Positions 44,947 to 53,853 of a DNA stretch of 64,000 nucleotides are shown here, piece by piece (positions within the stretch are counted from its first letter, which is position 1; every line of letters starts with the position of its first letter). The position numbers and the translations under genes were made by a program. Under the pieces are notes generated by a model, which saw only the letters and a program-made list of their open reading frames with translations, was not told the DNA's origin and ran no database searches. The DNA is taken from NCBI RefSeq assembly GCF_002890895.1, contig NZ_POUL01000005.1, positions 248,001 through 312,000 of the forward strand. The letters run 5' to 3'. The DNA is from Stutzerimonas stutzeri. Lineage in GTDB: Bacteria > Pseudomonadota > Gammaproteobacteria > Pseudomonadales > Pseudomonadaceae.

Positions 44947-45171
44947 ATCCCCGGCCAGCATCGGTCAGTCTGAACTGCGATGACCTGCCATTCACGGCTC
45001 CGCCGCTTCACTGCGTGCGGAGCCGTGCTGTTTCCGGGGTTCGATTTGTTTCGCTGGATTGCCTGCAGACGCAGCCAGGCGTGTGAGTGCCAGTCTGTAG
45101 CGAGATCGTTTGGAGTTTTAGGCGAGAGGGAGTGCTGACCTCACCGTTCGGGTGAGGCCGCAAAAGATAAA

Positions 45172-45516
<345 letters not shown>

Positions 45517-45561
45517 TCACCCTTTTGTCGCTGAGTGTCTGCCGCGCAAAGCTGGAGTGCT

Positions 45562-46131
<570 letters not shown>

Positions 46132-46149
46132 TCAGCACAACGAAGCCGT

Positions 46150-47745
46150 TCATGGGTTTTTTAACCTTTCGGCCAATTGACTCGAGAGGTTCGCGGCAAG
46201 GCCATAAATGGACAATTGCGGGTTGGCACCGATGCTGGTGGGAAACAGCGAACCGTCGTGGATCGACAGGTTGTCCATCTGATGATGCCGGCCAAGGCTG
46301 TCAGTGACCGCCTGAAGCGGGTCTTCGCCCATGGCGCAACCGCCCATCACATGGGCGCTGCCGAGGCGGGTGCGGTACAGCTCCAGACTCAGTCCATCGA
46401 TCATCTGGCGCGCGTGTTCGAGGCTGGTGGCATGACTGGCGTCGCTGTGCAGCGGCAGGACGGTTCTGGCGCCCGCAGCGAACTGGACCTCCGCCATGCT
46501 GTGGTAGGCGCGGCGAATCCCGTCCCAGGTGTAGGGGGTCATCCTGTAGTCGAGGGTGGGGGTGCCGTCGCTACGTAGCTGAACCCTGCCCTCGGCGCTG
46601 TCAGGGTGAAAGCCGTCGCGCATCAGCGCAATCATGGCATTGGTATGCGGCAACTGCTCCATGCGCAGGGCATTGTCGATCCCTCCGCGGCCGAGCAATG
46701 TTGCGGCCAGGGCCGGGTGGATGGGCGGCACTTCCAGCTTGTAGGACATACGCCCGGCGGTGCCGTCATCCCATTGGAACTGATCGGAATAGATCGACTG
46801 AGGCGCGCCGTAGAACGGGTTGATCACCTGCTCGAACTGGGCGGCAGAGAAATTCACCAGATGCAGAAAGGTGCGTTTACCGACGCGCTGATGTGGGTCG
46901 GGCGCGTCTGAGCGCAACAGGATTGCCGGTGTGTTGATCCCGCCGCCAGCGAGGATGTAGTGGCGCGCACGCACCCGAATCTTGTGGCCGGTCGGCGCAA
47001 CGCTGCGCGCATCCATGGCGAAGCACTCCAGTGCGGTGACGCGTGACTTGTCCAGAACAAGGCGTTCGGCGCGAGCGAGGTAAAGCAGCTCGCCGCCGGA
47101 ATCCAGAGTGGCCGGGATGGTTGTCACCAGCATCGACTGTTTGGCATTGGTCGGGCAGCCCATGCCGCAGTAACCCAGGTTCCAGCAGCCTCGCACGTTG
47201 CGCGGGATCACCGCCCAGCTGTAACCGAGCGCTGAACAGCCGTCGCGGATCACCTGATTGTTGGCGTTGGGCGGCAGTGGCCATGGCTCGATGCCCAGAC
47301 GCTGTTCCATGCGTTCGAACCAGGGCGCCATGGAGTGTTCGGAAAGCCCTTTGACGGAATGTTCACGCGCCCAGTGCTCCAGGGTGGCAGCTGGGGTGCG
47401 GAAACTCGATGTCCAGTTCACCAGTGTCGAACCGCCGACGGCGCGGCCCTGCAGGATGGTGATGGCGCCGTCCTTGCTGGTACGGCCGATCGCCTCCTGA
47501 TAGAGCGAGGCGTAGGCGGACGGCTCCTGCATGTCGAAGTCGCGGCTGCTGCGCAGCGGGCCCTCCTCGATCAGCAGTACCTTGTAGCCGGCTGCGCTGA
47601 GGAGCTCGGCACTGGTGGCACCGCCAGCCCCGCTGCCAACGATGGCAATGTCGGCGTCGAGTGTAAGGTCCCGTTCGAGCTGCGAACCGTCATGGGTCTT
47701 CCAGCCTCGGGCTATACCTTCGGCAAAGGGGTCGGTAACAGGCAT
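46150..47745 (-). CDS. laoA: GMC-family alcohol dehydrogenase, LaoA type
   Basis: The product is 531 residues. The FAD-binding motif IAIVGSGAGGATSAELLSAAG begins near residue 32, RAVGGSTLVNWTSSFR fits the GMC signature region, and HDGSLFPTSIGANPQLSIYGLAANL is the C-terminal active-site and FAD segment. No signal peptide is visible. LaoA (PA0364) of P. aeruginosa oxidises long-chain alcohols to aldehydes; the gene order here, between coaD and a small Tat protein, ALDH and TetR, matches. GAGG lies before the start. It follows laoB by 42 bases. Confidence 0.85.
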   Translation of the reverse strand: MPVTDPFAEGIARGWKTHDGSQLERDLTLDADIAIVGSGAGGATSAELLSAAGYKVLLIEEGPLRSSRDFDMQEPSAYASLYQEAIGRTSKDGAITILQGRAVGGSTLVNWTSSFRTPAATLEHWAREHSVKGLSEHSMAPWFERMEQRLGIEPWPLPPNANNQVIRDGCSALGYSWAVIPRNVRGCWNLGYCGMGCPTNAKQSMLVTTIPATLDSGGELLYLARAERLVLDKSRVTALECFAMDARSVAPTGHKIRVRARHYILAGGGINTPAILLRSDAPDPHQRVGKRTFLHLVNFSAAQFEQVINPFYGAPQSIYSDQFQWDDGTAGRMSYKLEVPPIHPALAATLLGRGGIDNALRMEQLPHTNAMIALMRDGFHPDSAEGRVQLRSDGTPTLDYRMTPYTWDGIRRAYHSMAEVQFAAGARTVLPLHSDASHATSLEHARQMIDGLSLELYRTRLGSAHVMGGCAMGEDPLQAVTDSLGRHHQMDNLSIHDGSLFPTSIGANPQLSIYGLAANLSSQLAERLKNP

Positions 47746-47787
47746 TGCGGATTCCTCAAGTCGGTCGAGCGGTCACTGCATTCATCG

Positions 47788-48324
47788 CTAGATAACCGGC
47801 GGGCCGGGGTAGCCGCAGTGACGCCAGGATTCCGGTCGGCCATACCAGGCCATCAGGATCATCTGCTGAAGCGAGGCATGACCCTGGCGCAACAGTGCGA
47901 CCGAGCTGTTCTCCCATCGCTGTAGAAACGCCTGTACCTCGCCATCCTGCGCCTGTTCCCAGGTGCCCCATATGCCAGTCAGCGGGCCGCGGGTGAGGGT
48001 AAGAGAGAGCAAATCAAACAACTGCTGCACCTGTTTCAACACGGCGGGCGACAGATGGGCGAGCCCTTGATCGAGGCTCGTCAGGGTGCCCTGCACGGCG
48101 CTGGGCATGTTCGATTCCGGCACGGCGCCTTCCAGCAGGACTGGCGTCAAGCGCTGTAGCATCGGCAGGTCGCTGTCGCGCAACTGCGTGAAGCCCGCAG
48201 CAGACCGCTCACCACGACAGCCGGACAAACTGCCGAGCAGGCCTGCGCCGGCCAAGGCGGCGCTGCCAAACAGCCCAACCCTGAGAAGGCTGCGGCGGGA
48301 AAATGATCGCTCGGTACTGGTCAT
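47788..48324 (-). CDS. laoB: LaoB-like Tat-signal lipoprotein, partner of the GMC alcohol dehydrogenase
   Basis: The product is 178 residues from the ATG at 48324 (GGTGA 8 bases upstream; a GTG at 48336 is less likely). A twin-arginine motif SRRSLLRVG is followed by a hydrophobic stretch and a lipobox-like LSGC at about residue 37, so it may be exported by Tat and lipidated. The mature part is mostly helical and resembles small subunits of gluconate-type dehydrogenases. In P. aeruginosa, LaoB is needed for LaoA activity. It lies between laoC (25 bases) and laoA (42 bases). Confidence 0.75.
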   Translation of the reverse strand: MTSTERSFSRRSLLRVGLFGSAALAGAGLLGSLSGCRGERSAAGFTQLRDSDLPMLQRLTPVLLEGAVPESNMPSAVQGTLTSLDQGLAHLSPAVLKQVQQLFDLLSLTLTRGPLTGIWGTWEQAQDGEVQAFLQRWENSSVALLRQGHASLQQMILMAWYGRPESWRHCGYPGPPVI

Positions 48325-48349
48325 TGTTGTTGTCACCGATTGCGCTTTT

Positions 48350-49780
48350 TCAACGCACGAAGAGCTTGTAGACCAGCTTCTGCAGCGCCTTGCCGTAAGG
48401 GGGGTAGATCATCCGGGCGGCATTGAATCGCTGCTTGATGAATACGCCTTTGGCCTTGCTGAACGTAAGGAATCCGTCGTGCCCGTGGTAGTGGCCCATC
48501 CCTGACGGGCCTACGCCACCAAAGGGCAGATCATCCTGTGCGACATGCAGCAGCGTGTCGTTGAGGCAGACACCGCCAGAATGGGTATGACGCAGCACAT
48601 GGCGCTGCTCGCTCCGGTCGTAGCCGAAGTAATACAGCGCCAGTGGGCGTGGACGTGCGTTGACATAGGCGAGCGCCTGGTCGATCCCGTCATATGGCAC
48701 CACCGGCAGCAGCGGGCCGAAGATCTCGTCCTGCATGACCTGCATCTCGTCGGTGACGTCGAGCAGCAGGCAGTGCGGCATGCGCCGGTCCTGCCCCTGT
48801 TCGAACAGCGGGAGCAGGCGCGCACCCTTGACCTGGGCATCGTCCAGATAGCCTTGCAAGCGGGCCTGCTGCCGCCGGTTGACGATGGAGGTGTAGTCCG
48901 GGTTGTCCGCCAGCTGTGGATAAAAACGCTGAACGACCTTTCGATAGGCCTCGACAAAGTCATCGATGCGCTGCCGTGGAACCAGCACGTAGTCCGGCGC
49001 GACACAGGTCTGCCCGGCGTTGAGCGTCTTGCCAAAGGCGATGCGCTCGGCAGCGTCGGCGAGCGGCACGTCGTTTGAAACGATAGCGGGCGATTTGCCG
49101 CCCAGTTCGAGTGTCACCGGGGTCAGGTTTTCTGCGGCGGCTCGCATGACGTGACGGCCTACGCTGGTACTGCCGGTGAACAACAGGTGATCGAAAGGCA
49201 GCTTGGAAAACGCGATGCCCACATCCGCCTCGCCAAGGACAACCGCGACCTGGTCCTCGGGAAAGATCTGTGCGAGCAAGTCCTTGAGTAGCTGGCCGGT
49301 AACCGGTGTCGACTCGCTCATCTTCAGCATCACCCGGTTGCCGGCAGCCAGCGCGCCGATCAGCGGGCCGATGGCCAGATACAACGGGTAGTTCCACGGC
49401 ACGATAATGCCGACCACCCCGAGTGGCTGGTAAACGACGCGGGCGCTGGCGGGCTGAAAGGCCAGCCCAACACTGCGCCGAGAAGGCTTCATCCAACGCG
49501 GCAGGAGGCGTTTGGTGTGGCGAATGCCATGCAGGCTGGGCATGATCTCGGCGAGTCGAGTCTCGTCAGCCGAGCGATTACCGAAATCCTCGCTGATGGC
49601 ATCGATCACCGGCTGCTGATGACTGGCGAGCAAGTCATGCAGTGCCTCTAGCCACTGCAGACGATCCGCTGCAGTAGGGCTGGGATAGGCCTGAAAAGCA
49701 CTGCGCTGACGCTCGAATAACGCCTGCAAACGCTCGGTTTCGAGATGGGTGGGATGCGAATACACAGCGTCGGCAAGCAT
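48350..49780 (-). CDS. laoC: Aldehyde dehydrogenase, LaoC type (coniferyl aldehyde dehydrogenase family)
   Basis: The product is 476 residues. Glu in VTLELGGKSPAIV and the nucleophile Cys in NAGQTCVAPDY match the active site, PWNYPLYLAIGPLIGALAAGN is the NAD-binding region and GVGPSGMGHYHG is the late family motif. It belongs to the short ALDH group including coniferyl and fatty aldehyde enzymes. The C-terminal RMIYPPYGKALQKLVYKLFVR is amphipathic and may touch the membrane. The role is oxidation of the aldehyde from LaoA to the acid. It is the first gene of laoCBA, divergent from laoR. Confidence 0.85.
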   Translation of the reverse strand: MLADAVYSHPTHLETERLQALFERQRSAFQAYPSPTAADRLQWLEALHDLLASHQQPVIDAISEDFGNRSADETRLAEIMPSLHGIRHTKRLLPRWMKPSRRSVGLAFQPASARVVYQPLGVVGIIVPWNYPLYLAIGPLIGALAAGNRVMLKMSESTPVTGQLLKDLLAQIFPEDQVAVVLGEADVGIAFSKLPFDHLLFTGSTSVGRHVMRAAAENLTPVTLELGGKSPAIVSNDVPLADAAERIAFGKTLNAGQTCVAPDYVLVPRQRIDDFVEAYRKVVQRFYPQLADNPDYTSIVNRRQQARLQGYLDDAQVKGARLLPLFEQGQDRRMPHCLLLDVTDEMQVMQDEIFGPLLPVVPYDGIDQALAYVNARPRPLALYYFGYDRSEQRHVLRHTHSGGVCLNDTLLHVAQDDLPFGGVGPSGMGHYHGHDGFLTFSKAKGVFIKQRFNAARMIYPPYGKALQKLVYKLFVR

Positions 49781-49817
49781 GGACGATGCTCCGGAAAGGC
49801 GACAGATCGGAGATTTC

Positions 49818-49833
49818 TAGAGTAAAAACTCTA
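49818..49833. promoter_or_regulatory. Palindromic operator candidate between laoC and laoR
   Basis: TAGAGT-AAAA-ACTCTA is a perfect 6-bp-arm inverted repeat in the 134-base divergent region. It lies 38 bases before laoC and 82 before laoR, a good place for the LaoR repressor to act. Binding is inferred from position and symmetry only. Confidence 0.6.
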
Positions 49834-49914
49834 AACTGTCAAACCTGTGCGCACTCACGGCGGTCGGGTTACCTTTGCGTTCCGGCTCTAGCACGACGAA
49901 AGTAGCTTTCCGCA

Positions 49915-50574
49915 ATGTCCCCGAAACCAAGAACCCGCGAGCGCATCCTGCAGGCCAGCCTCGAGCTGTTCAACGCCCAGGGCGAGCGCAGCGTGACCAC
50001 GAATCACATCGCTGCGCACCTGGAGATTTCGCCCGGCAACCTCTATTACCACTTCCGCAACAAGCAGGCGATCATCGCCGAGTTGTTCGATCGTTATGAG
50101 CGGAAAGTCGATGGATTTTTGCAACTGCCGGAAGGCCGGGCGCTAACCATCGAGGACAAGACCGGGTACCTCGAAGCGCTGCTCTCGGCAATGTGGGACT
50201 ACCGTTTCGTGCACCGTGATCTTGAGCATCTGTTGAGTGGCGACGACATGCTTGCCGGGCGCTACCGGCTGTTTGCCAGACGCCATTTGCTGAGTGCGCA
50301 GAGGATCTATCAAGGCTTCGTCGATGCCGGAATCCTCCGGATGACGCCTCCCCAGGTAGAAGCACTGGCCGTCAATGCGTGGATCATCATGACGTCATGG
50401 GTGCCCTTTCTCTGTACCGTGGACGGTTCCGAGGACATACGCATGGATAGAAACATGCTCCGTCGCGGGATCTTTCAGCTGTTGGCGCTAGAGGATGGGT
50501 TCGTGACAGACGCTGCACGCCCCGGCGTTTCAAGTTTGTTGGCGCAACTGCACGCCCCGATCATGAACGGTTGA
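49915..50574 (+). CDS. laoR: TetR-family repressor, LaoR type
   Basis: The product is 219 residues. The N-terminal helix-turn-helix spans about residues 7-55 (RERILQASLELFNAQGERSVTTNHIAAHLEISPGNLYYHF, given only as extent). The rest is a helical ligand-binding domain. In P. aeruginosa, LaoR represses laoCBA; divergent placement and the palindrome at 49818 support the same here. It converges with the YheT-like gene, 30 bases apart. Confidence 0.85.
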   Translation: MSPKPRTRERILQASLELFNAQGERSVTTNHIAAHLEISPGNLYYHFRNKQAIIAELFDRYERKVDGFLQLPEGRALTIEDKTGYLEALLSAMWDYRFVHRDLEHLLSGDDMLAGRYRLFARRHLLSAQRIYQGFVDAGILRMTPPQVEALAVNAWIIMTSWVPFLCTVDGSEDIRMDRNMLRRGIFQLLALEDGFVTDAARPGVSSLLAQLHAPIMNG

Positions 50575-50604
50575 TCGGCCAGCCAGCGATACCTGTCTTG
50601 CCTG

Positions 50605-51624
50605 TCATGTCTGCTCAAGCCACTCCGGTATCCGCCGCTCCAGGTAATAGCTTGGCTTTAACGGCGAGCTCTCGACGAAGCCGACGTGCCCGCCGGACTT
50701 ATGCAGTTCCAGCGTGGTGGTGGCTGAAAGCTCATCGGATTCTGGCAGGCTGTGGCGAAATACAAACGGATCGTCCTCGGCCTGGATTAGCAGGGTAGGG
50801 ATGCGGATGTCCGGCAGGAAGTAGCGGCTCGAGGCGCGGCGATAGTAGTCTCGTGCATCGGTATAGCCGTGCAGCGGGGCGGTGAAGCGGCCATCGAAGT
50901 CCCAGAAGGTGCGCATGCCCTCCAGCGATCCCAGGCGCTTCAATGCCGAGAGATGGGCGTCATTACCCGTGCTTGCGAAGAGTCGCTGCTTGTCCCTGAC
51001 ATAGGCGACCATCTCGCGCATGAAATGCGCCTGATACACCCGCGAAAAGCCCAATCCGATACGGTCAGCGCACTGGTCCAGGCGAAAGGGTACGGAAACC
51101 GCCACGGCCCTTTGCAGCGGCGCGGCCCGGCCGGTCTCGCCGAGGTATTTGAGCAGCACGTTGCCCCCTAGCGAATAACCCACGGCATAGAGCGGCGCCA
51201 ATGGCCGTGCGGCCTGTAGGTGAGCGATCACTTCGGTCAGGTCATCGCTGGCGCCGGAATGATAGGCGCGCGGGAGCAGGTTCGGCTCGCCAGAGCACCC
51301 TCGCCAGTTGATGGCGACGCTTGCCCAGTTTCGGCTCGCCAGTTGCCGTTGCAGGCCGAGCACATAGAGCGAATTCGATGAGCCGGTCAGGCCATGCAAT
51401 ACCAGCACGAGCGGTGCCGCGGGATCATGTGGGCCGTGCCAATCGAGATCGATGAAGTCTTCGTCTGCCAGCCATAACCGCTCTCGCCGGCGCTGAAGCA
51501 CAGGCGTTCGGCGGCAGAACGGGTTCCATAGCGTTTGCAGGTGGCCGCCGGGCAACCACCAGGCCGGGGCGAAGGGGGGATCCATTTCAGGTGCAAAGTC
51601 TGTATCGGGAATGGTGGCGGACAT
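50605..51624 (-). CDS. YheT-like alpha/beta hydrolase
   Basis: The product is 339 residues from the ATG at 51624 (AGGGTG just ahead; a GTG two codons upstream has no room for a ribosome site). The family opening is PPFAPAWWLPGGHLQTLWNPF. LVLHGLTGSSNS gives the oxyanion region, VGYSLGGNVLLKYLGE holds the nucleophile Ser, QAEDDPFV the Asp and SGGHVGFVE the His. It belongs to the ABHD/YheT esterases; substrate unknown. It is upstream of rsmD only by distance, since rsmD lies beyond it on the same strand with 79 bases between. Confidence 0.88.
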   Translation of the reverse strand: MSATIPDTDFAPEMDPPFAPAWWLPGGHLQTLWNPFCRRTPVLQRRRERLWLADEDFIDLDWHGPHDPAAPLVLVLHGLTGSSNSLYVLGLQRQLASRNWASVAINWRGCSGEPNLLPRAYHSGASDDLTEVIAHLQAARPLAPLYAVGYSLGGNVLLKYLGETGRAAPLQRAVAVSVPFRLDQCADRIGLGFSRVYQAHFMREMVAYVRDKQRLFASTGNDAHLSALKRLGSLEGMRTFWDFDGRFTAPLHGYTDARDYYRRASSRYFLPDIRIPTLLIQAEDDPFVFRHSLPESDELSATTTLELHKSGGHVGFVESSPLKPSYYLERRIPEWLEQT

Positions 51625-51703
51625 GATCACCCTGGGTCGATTGCAATGCGATCCGTGTGGCCTGGTTGCCTTGGTCCAACCAGGCCACGGCGCGGCCTGA
51701 GCC

Positions 51704-52303
51704 TTACGCTTCGCCGGTGCGCTCCCACAGCGCGTAGTTCACCTTGCCCGCCTGTTTTTCGCGGTGCAGACGCCAGTTGCCAGGCAGGCCGAGGGTGGAA
51801 GGGGCGGCTTCGCTCTCGGTGTAAACCCAGGCGTGCTTCGCCAGCCAGCCCCGGTTCTCCAGCAGTTCGCAGGTGGGCTGCAGCAGGTTCTTGTTGAACG
51901 GCGGATCGAGAAACACCAGGTCGAAGGGGGTCGGGCTCTGGGTTTCGAGATAGCGCAGGGCATCGCTCTGTAGCAGCTGACCCTGGCCACACTTGAGCGT
52001 GTCGAGATGCTTACGCAAATTGGCGATGGCATTGGCGTTCACATCCAGCGCGAGAGCCATGCTGGCACCGCGCGAGAGGGCTTCTAGGTAGAGCGCGCCA
52101 CTGCCGGTAAAGGGATCGAGCACGCGTGCACCGGAGAGGTAGGGGGCGAGCCAGTTGAACAGCGTCTCGCGCACGCGATCAGGTGTCGGTCGCAGGCCCT
52201 CGGCGTCGGGGAAGCCGAAGCGACGGCTGCGCCATTCGCCGCCGATGATACGCAACTGGCCTTGGCCCCCATGGGCGGAGGGGCGGACGGGTGGATTGGC
52301 CAT
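51704..52303 (-). CDS. rsmD: 16S rRNA (guanine966-N2)-methyltransferase RsmD
   Basis: The enzyme methylates G966 of 16S rRNA in the small subunit. The product is 199 residues from the ATG at 52303. RIIGGEWRSRRFGFPDAEGLRPTPDRVRETLFNWL is the family opening, RVLDPFTGSGALYLEALSRGA is the S-adenosylmethionine motif and VFLDPPFNKNL is the DPPF catalytic motif. Its ATG shares one base with the TGA of the upstream M16 gene (TGATG at 52305-52301), so it is translationally coupled to the peptidase pair. Confidence 0.93.
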   Translation of the reverse strand: MANPPVRPSAHGGQGQLRIIGGEWRSRRFGFPDAEGLRPTPDRVRETLFNWLAPYLSGARVLDPFTGSGALYLEALSRGASMALALDVNANAIANLRKHLDTLKCGQGQLLQSDALRYLETQSPTPFDLVFLDPPFNKNLLQPTCELLENRGWLAKHAWVYTESEAAPSTLGLPGNWRLHREKQAGKVNYALWERTGEA

Positions 52304-53853
52304 CAATGCTCCGGAACGCTGCTGGGTTGTTCGAGGGGCTTCGTGCTCGGCGGGGGCAGCGGCTTCTGCTCAACCTGCGGACCTGCGGTGACAATCACGA
52401 AGTCGTCCGGGCTCAGATGCTTGTTCATCGCGGCCTTGACGTCTTCGACCGACAGCGCCTGGACCTGTTGCATGAAGTCTTCAAGGTGGGTCAGCGGCAG
52501 GTCATAGAAACCGATGCTTCCCAGCTGGCCGACAATGTCGCTGTTGCTTGCCGTCGACAGCGGAAAGCTGCCAGCGACTTCGCGCTTGCTGCGCGCCAGC
52601 TCAGCGTCGGTTGGACCCTTCTCCAGATATTCGGCCACCAGACGCTGAACCAGCACCAGCGTACCTTCAGCCAGTTCGGCACGGGTCTGCAGATTGATCA
52701 TGAACGGGCCGGCGACCTGCATTGGACTGAAGCCGGAATAGACGCCGTAGGTCAGCCCACGTTTTTCGCGCACCTCCTCCATCAGACGCGTGCCGAAACC
52801 GCCGCCGCCGAGAATCTGATTGCCTAGATACAGCGCGGCGTAATCAGGATGGCCACGAGGTATGCCCAGTTGCGCCAACATCAGGTGGGTCTGGTTGGAG
52901 GGGAATTCGATGTTTTGAGTGCCAGCGGTTGGCTCGCTGGGTGACGGCGGGGGCGGTAGCGCAGGGCCTTGGGGCAGCGCTGCGGAGACCTGCGCGGCGA
53001 TGGTTTCGGCTTCCTCGCGGCTGAGGTCGCCAACCAGCGCAATTACCGCGTTACCGGCGGTGTACCCCTTCTGATGAAACGCGCGCAGCTCTGCGACGAT
53101 GATGCCCGGGATCGACTCTGGCGTACCTTCGCTGGGATGAGCATAGGGGTGATCGCCGTAGAGCTGCTCGAAGAGTTCAAGGCTGGCGAGCTTGCCCGGG
53201 TTCTGCTTCTGGAATTCAAAGCCGGCCAAGACCTGATTCTTGATTCGCTGCAGCGAGTCGTCCGGAAAGCTCGGTTGGCCCACGACATGGCTGAACAGCT
53301 GCAGCGCCGGCTCGCGCTTGTCCGGCTCGCTGAGACTGCGCAGGCTGGCGACCGCCATGTCGCGGTAGGAGCCGTTGCCGAAATCTGCACCTAGGCCTTC
53401 GAAGCCTTTGGCAATCGCGGTGACGTCCTTGCCTTCTATGCCCTCGTTGAGCATGGCGTTGGTCAGCATGGCCAGGCCCGGCACGCCATCATCCTGGCTG
53501 CTGCCCGCAGCAAAGGTCAGGCGCAGGTCGAACATCGGCAACTGATGCGCCTCGACGAACAGCACCTTGGCCCCGCCAGTGGTCTGCCAGCTCTGAATGT
53601 CGAGTTCACGGCGGGCCAGCGGCTTGTCGCCGAGCTCGGCCAACGACTCGATCTGTGTGCTGGCGGCTTCGGCCTCCTTGGCCTCAATGGCGATGGCCTG
53701 TCCGGACTCTGCCGGTGTGGCGACGGTTTCTTCGGTCGGTACCGGAATGGATGCGACGGCATCGCCGGCTTCTTCGTTGCAGGCGGCCAGGCCGAGGCAG
53801 GACGCCAGCGCCAGGCCGAGCAGGCCGCGACGCAACAGGTGGCGATCACTCAT
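52303..53853 (-). CDS. M16-family peptidase-like lipoprotein, non-catalytic partner
   Basis: The product is 516 residues from the ATG at 53853. A lipobox LAAC at about residue 24 (LLGLALASCLGLAACNEEA) predicts a lipoprotein. Two M16 domains are seen. At the place of the zinc motif HxxEH the sequence is GLAMLTNAMLNEG, with no His-Glu-His, so it cannot be a zinc peptidase; RKRGLTYGVYSGF-type EVREKRGLTYGVYSGF fits the substrate-binding half. It overlaps the catalytic M16 gene by 8 bases, and probably forms a complex with it in the periplasm. Confidence 0.88.
   Translation of the reverse strand: MSDRHLLRRGLLGLALASCLGLAACNEEAGDAVASIPVPTEETVATPAESGQAIAIEAKEAEAASTQIESLAELGDKPLARRELDIQSWQTTGGAKVLFVEAHQLPMFDLRLTFAAGSSQDDGVPGLAMLTNAMLNEGIEGKDVTAIAKGFEGLGADFGNGSYRDMAVASLRSLSEPDKREPALQLFSHVVGQPSFPDDSLQRIKNQVLAGFEFQKQNPGKLASLELFEQLYGDHPYAHPSEGTPESIPGIIVAELRAFHQKGYTAGNAVIALVGDLSREEAETIAAQVSAALPQGPALPPPPSPSEPTAGTQNIEFPSNQTHLMLAQLGIPRGHPDYAALYLGNQILGGGGFGTRLMEEVREKRGLTYGVYSGFSPMQVAGPFMINLQTRAELAEGTLVLVQRLVAEYLEKGPTDAELARSKREVAGSFPLSTASNSDIVGQLGSIGFYDLPLTHLEDFMQQVQALSVEDVKAAMNKHLSPDDFVIVTAGPQVEQKPLPPPSTKPLEQPSSVPEH

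Noticed and set aside
45139-45157. Terminator after fdx
   Set aside because: CCTCACC/GGTGAGG forms a stem but no U run follows on either strand.
52303-53853. Catalytic M16 peptidase in the second gene
   Set aside because: The HxxEH motif is missing, so I called it a non-catalytic partner.
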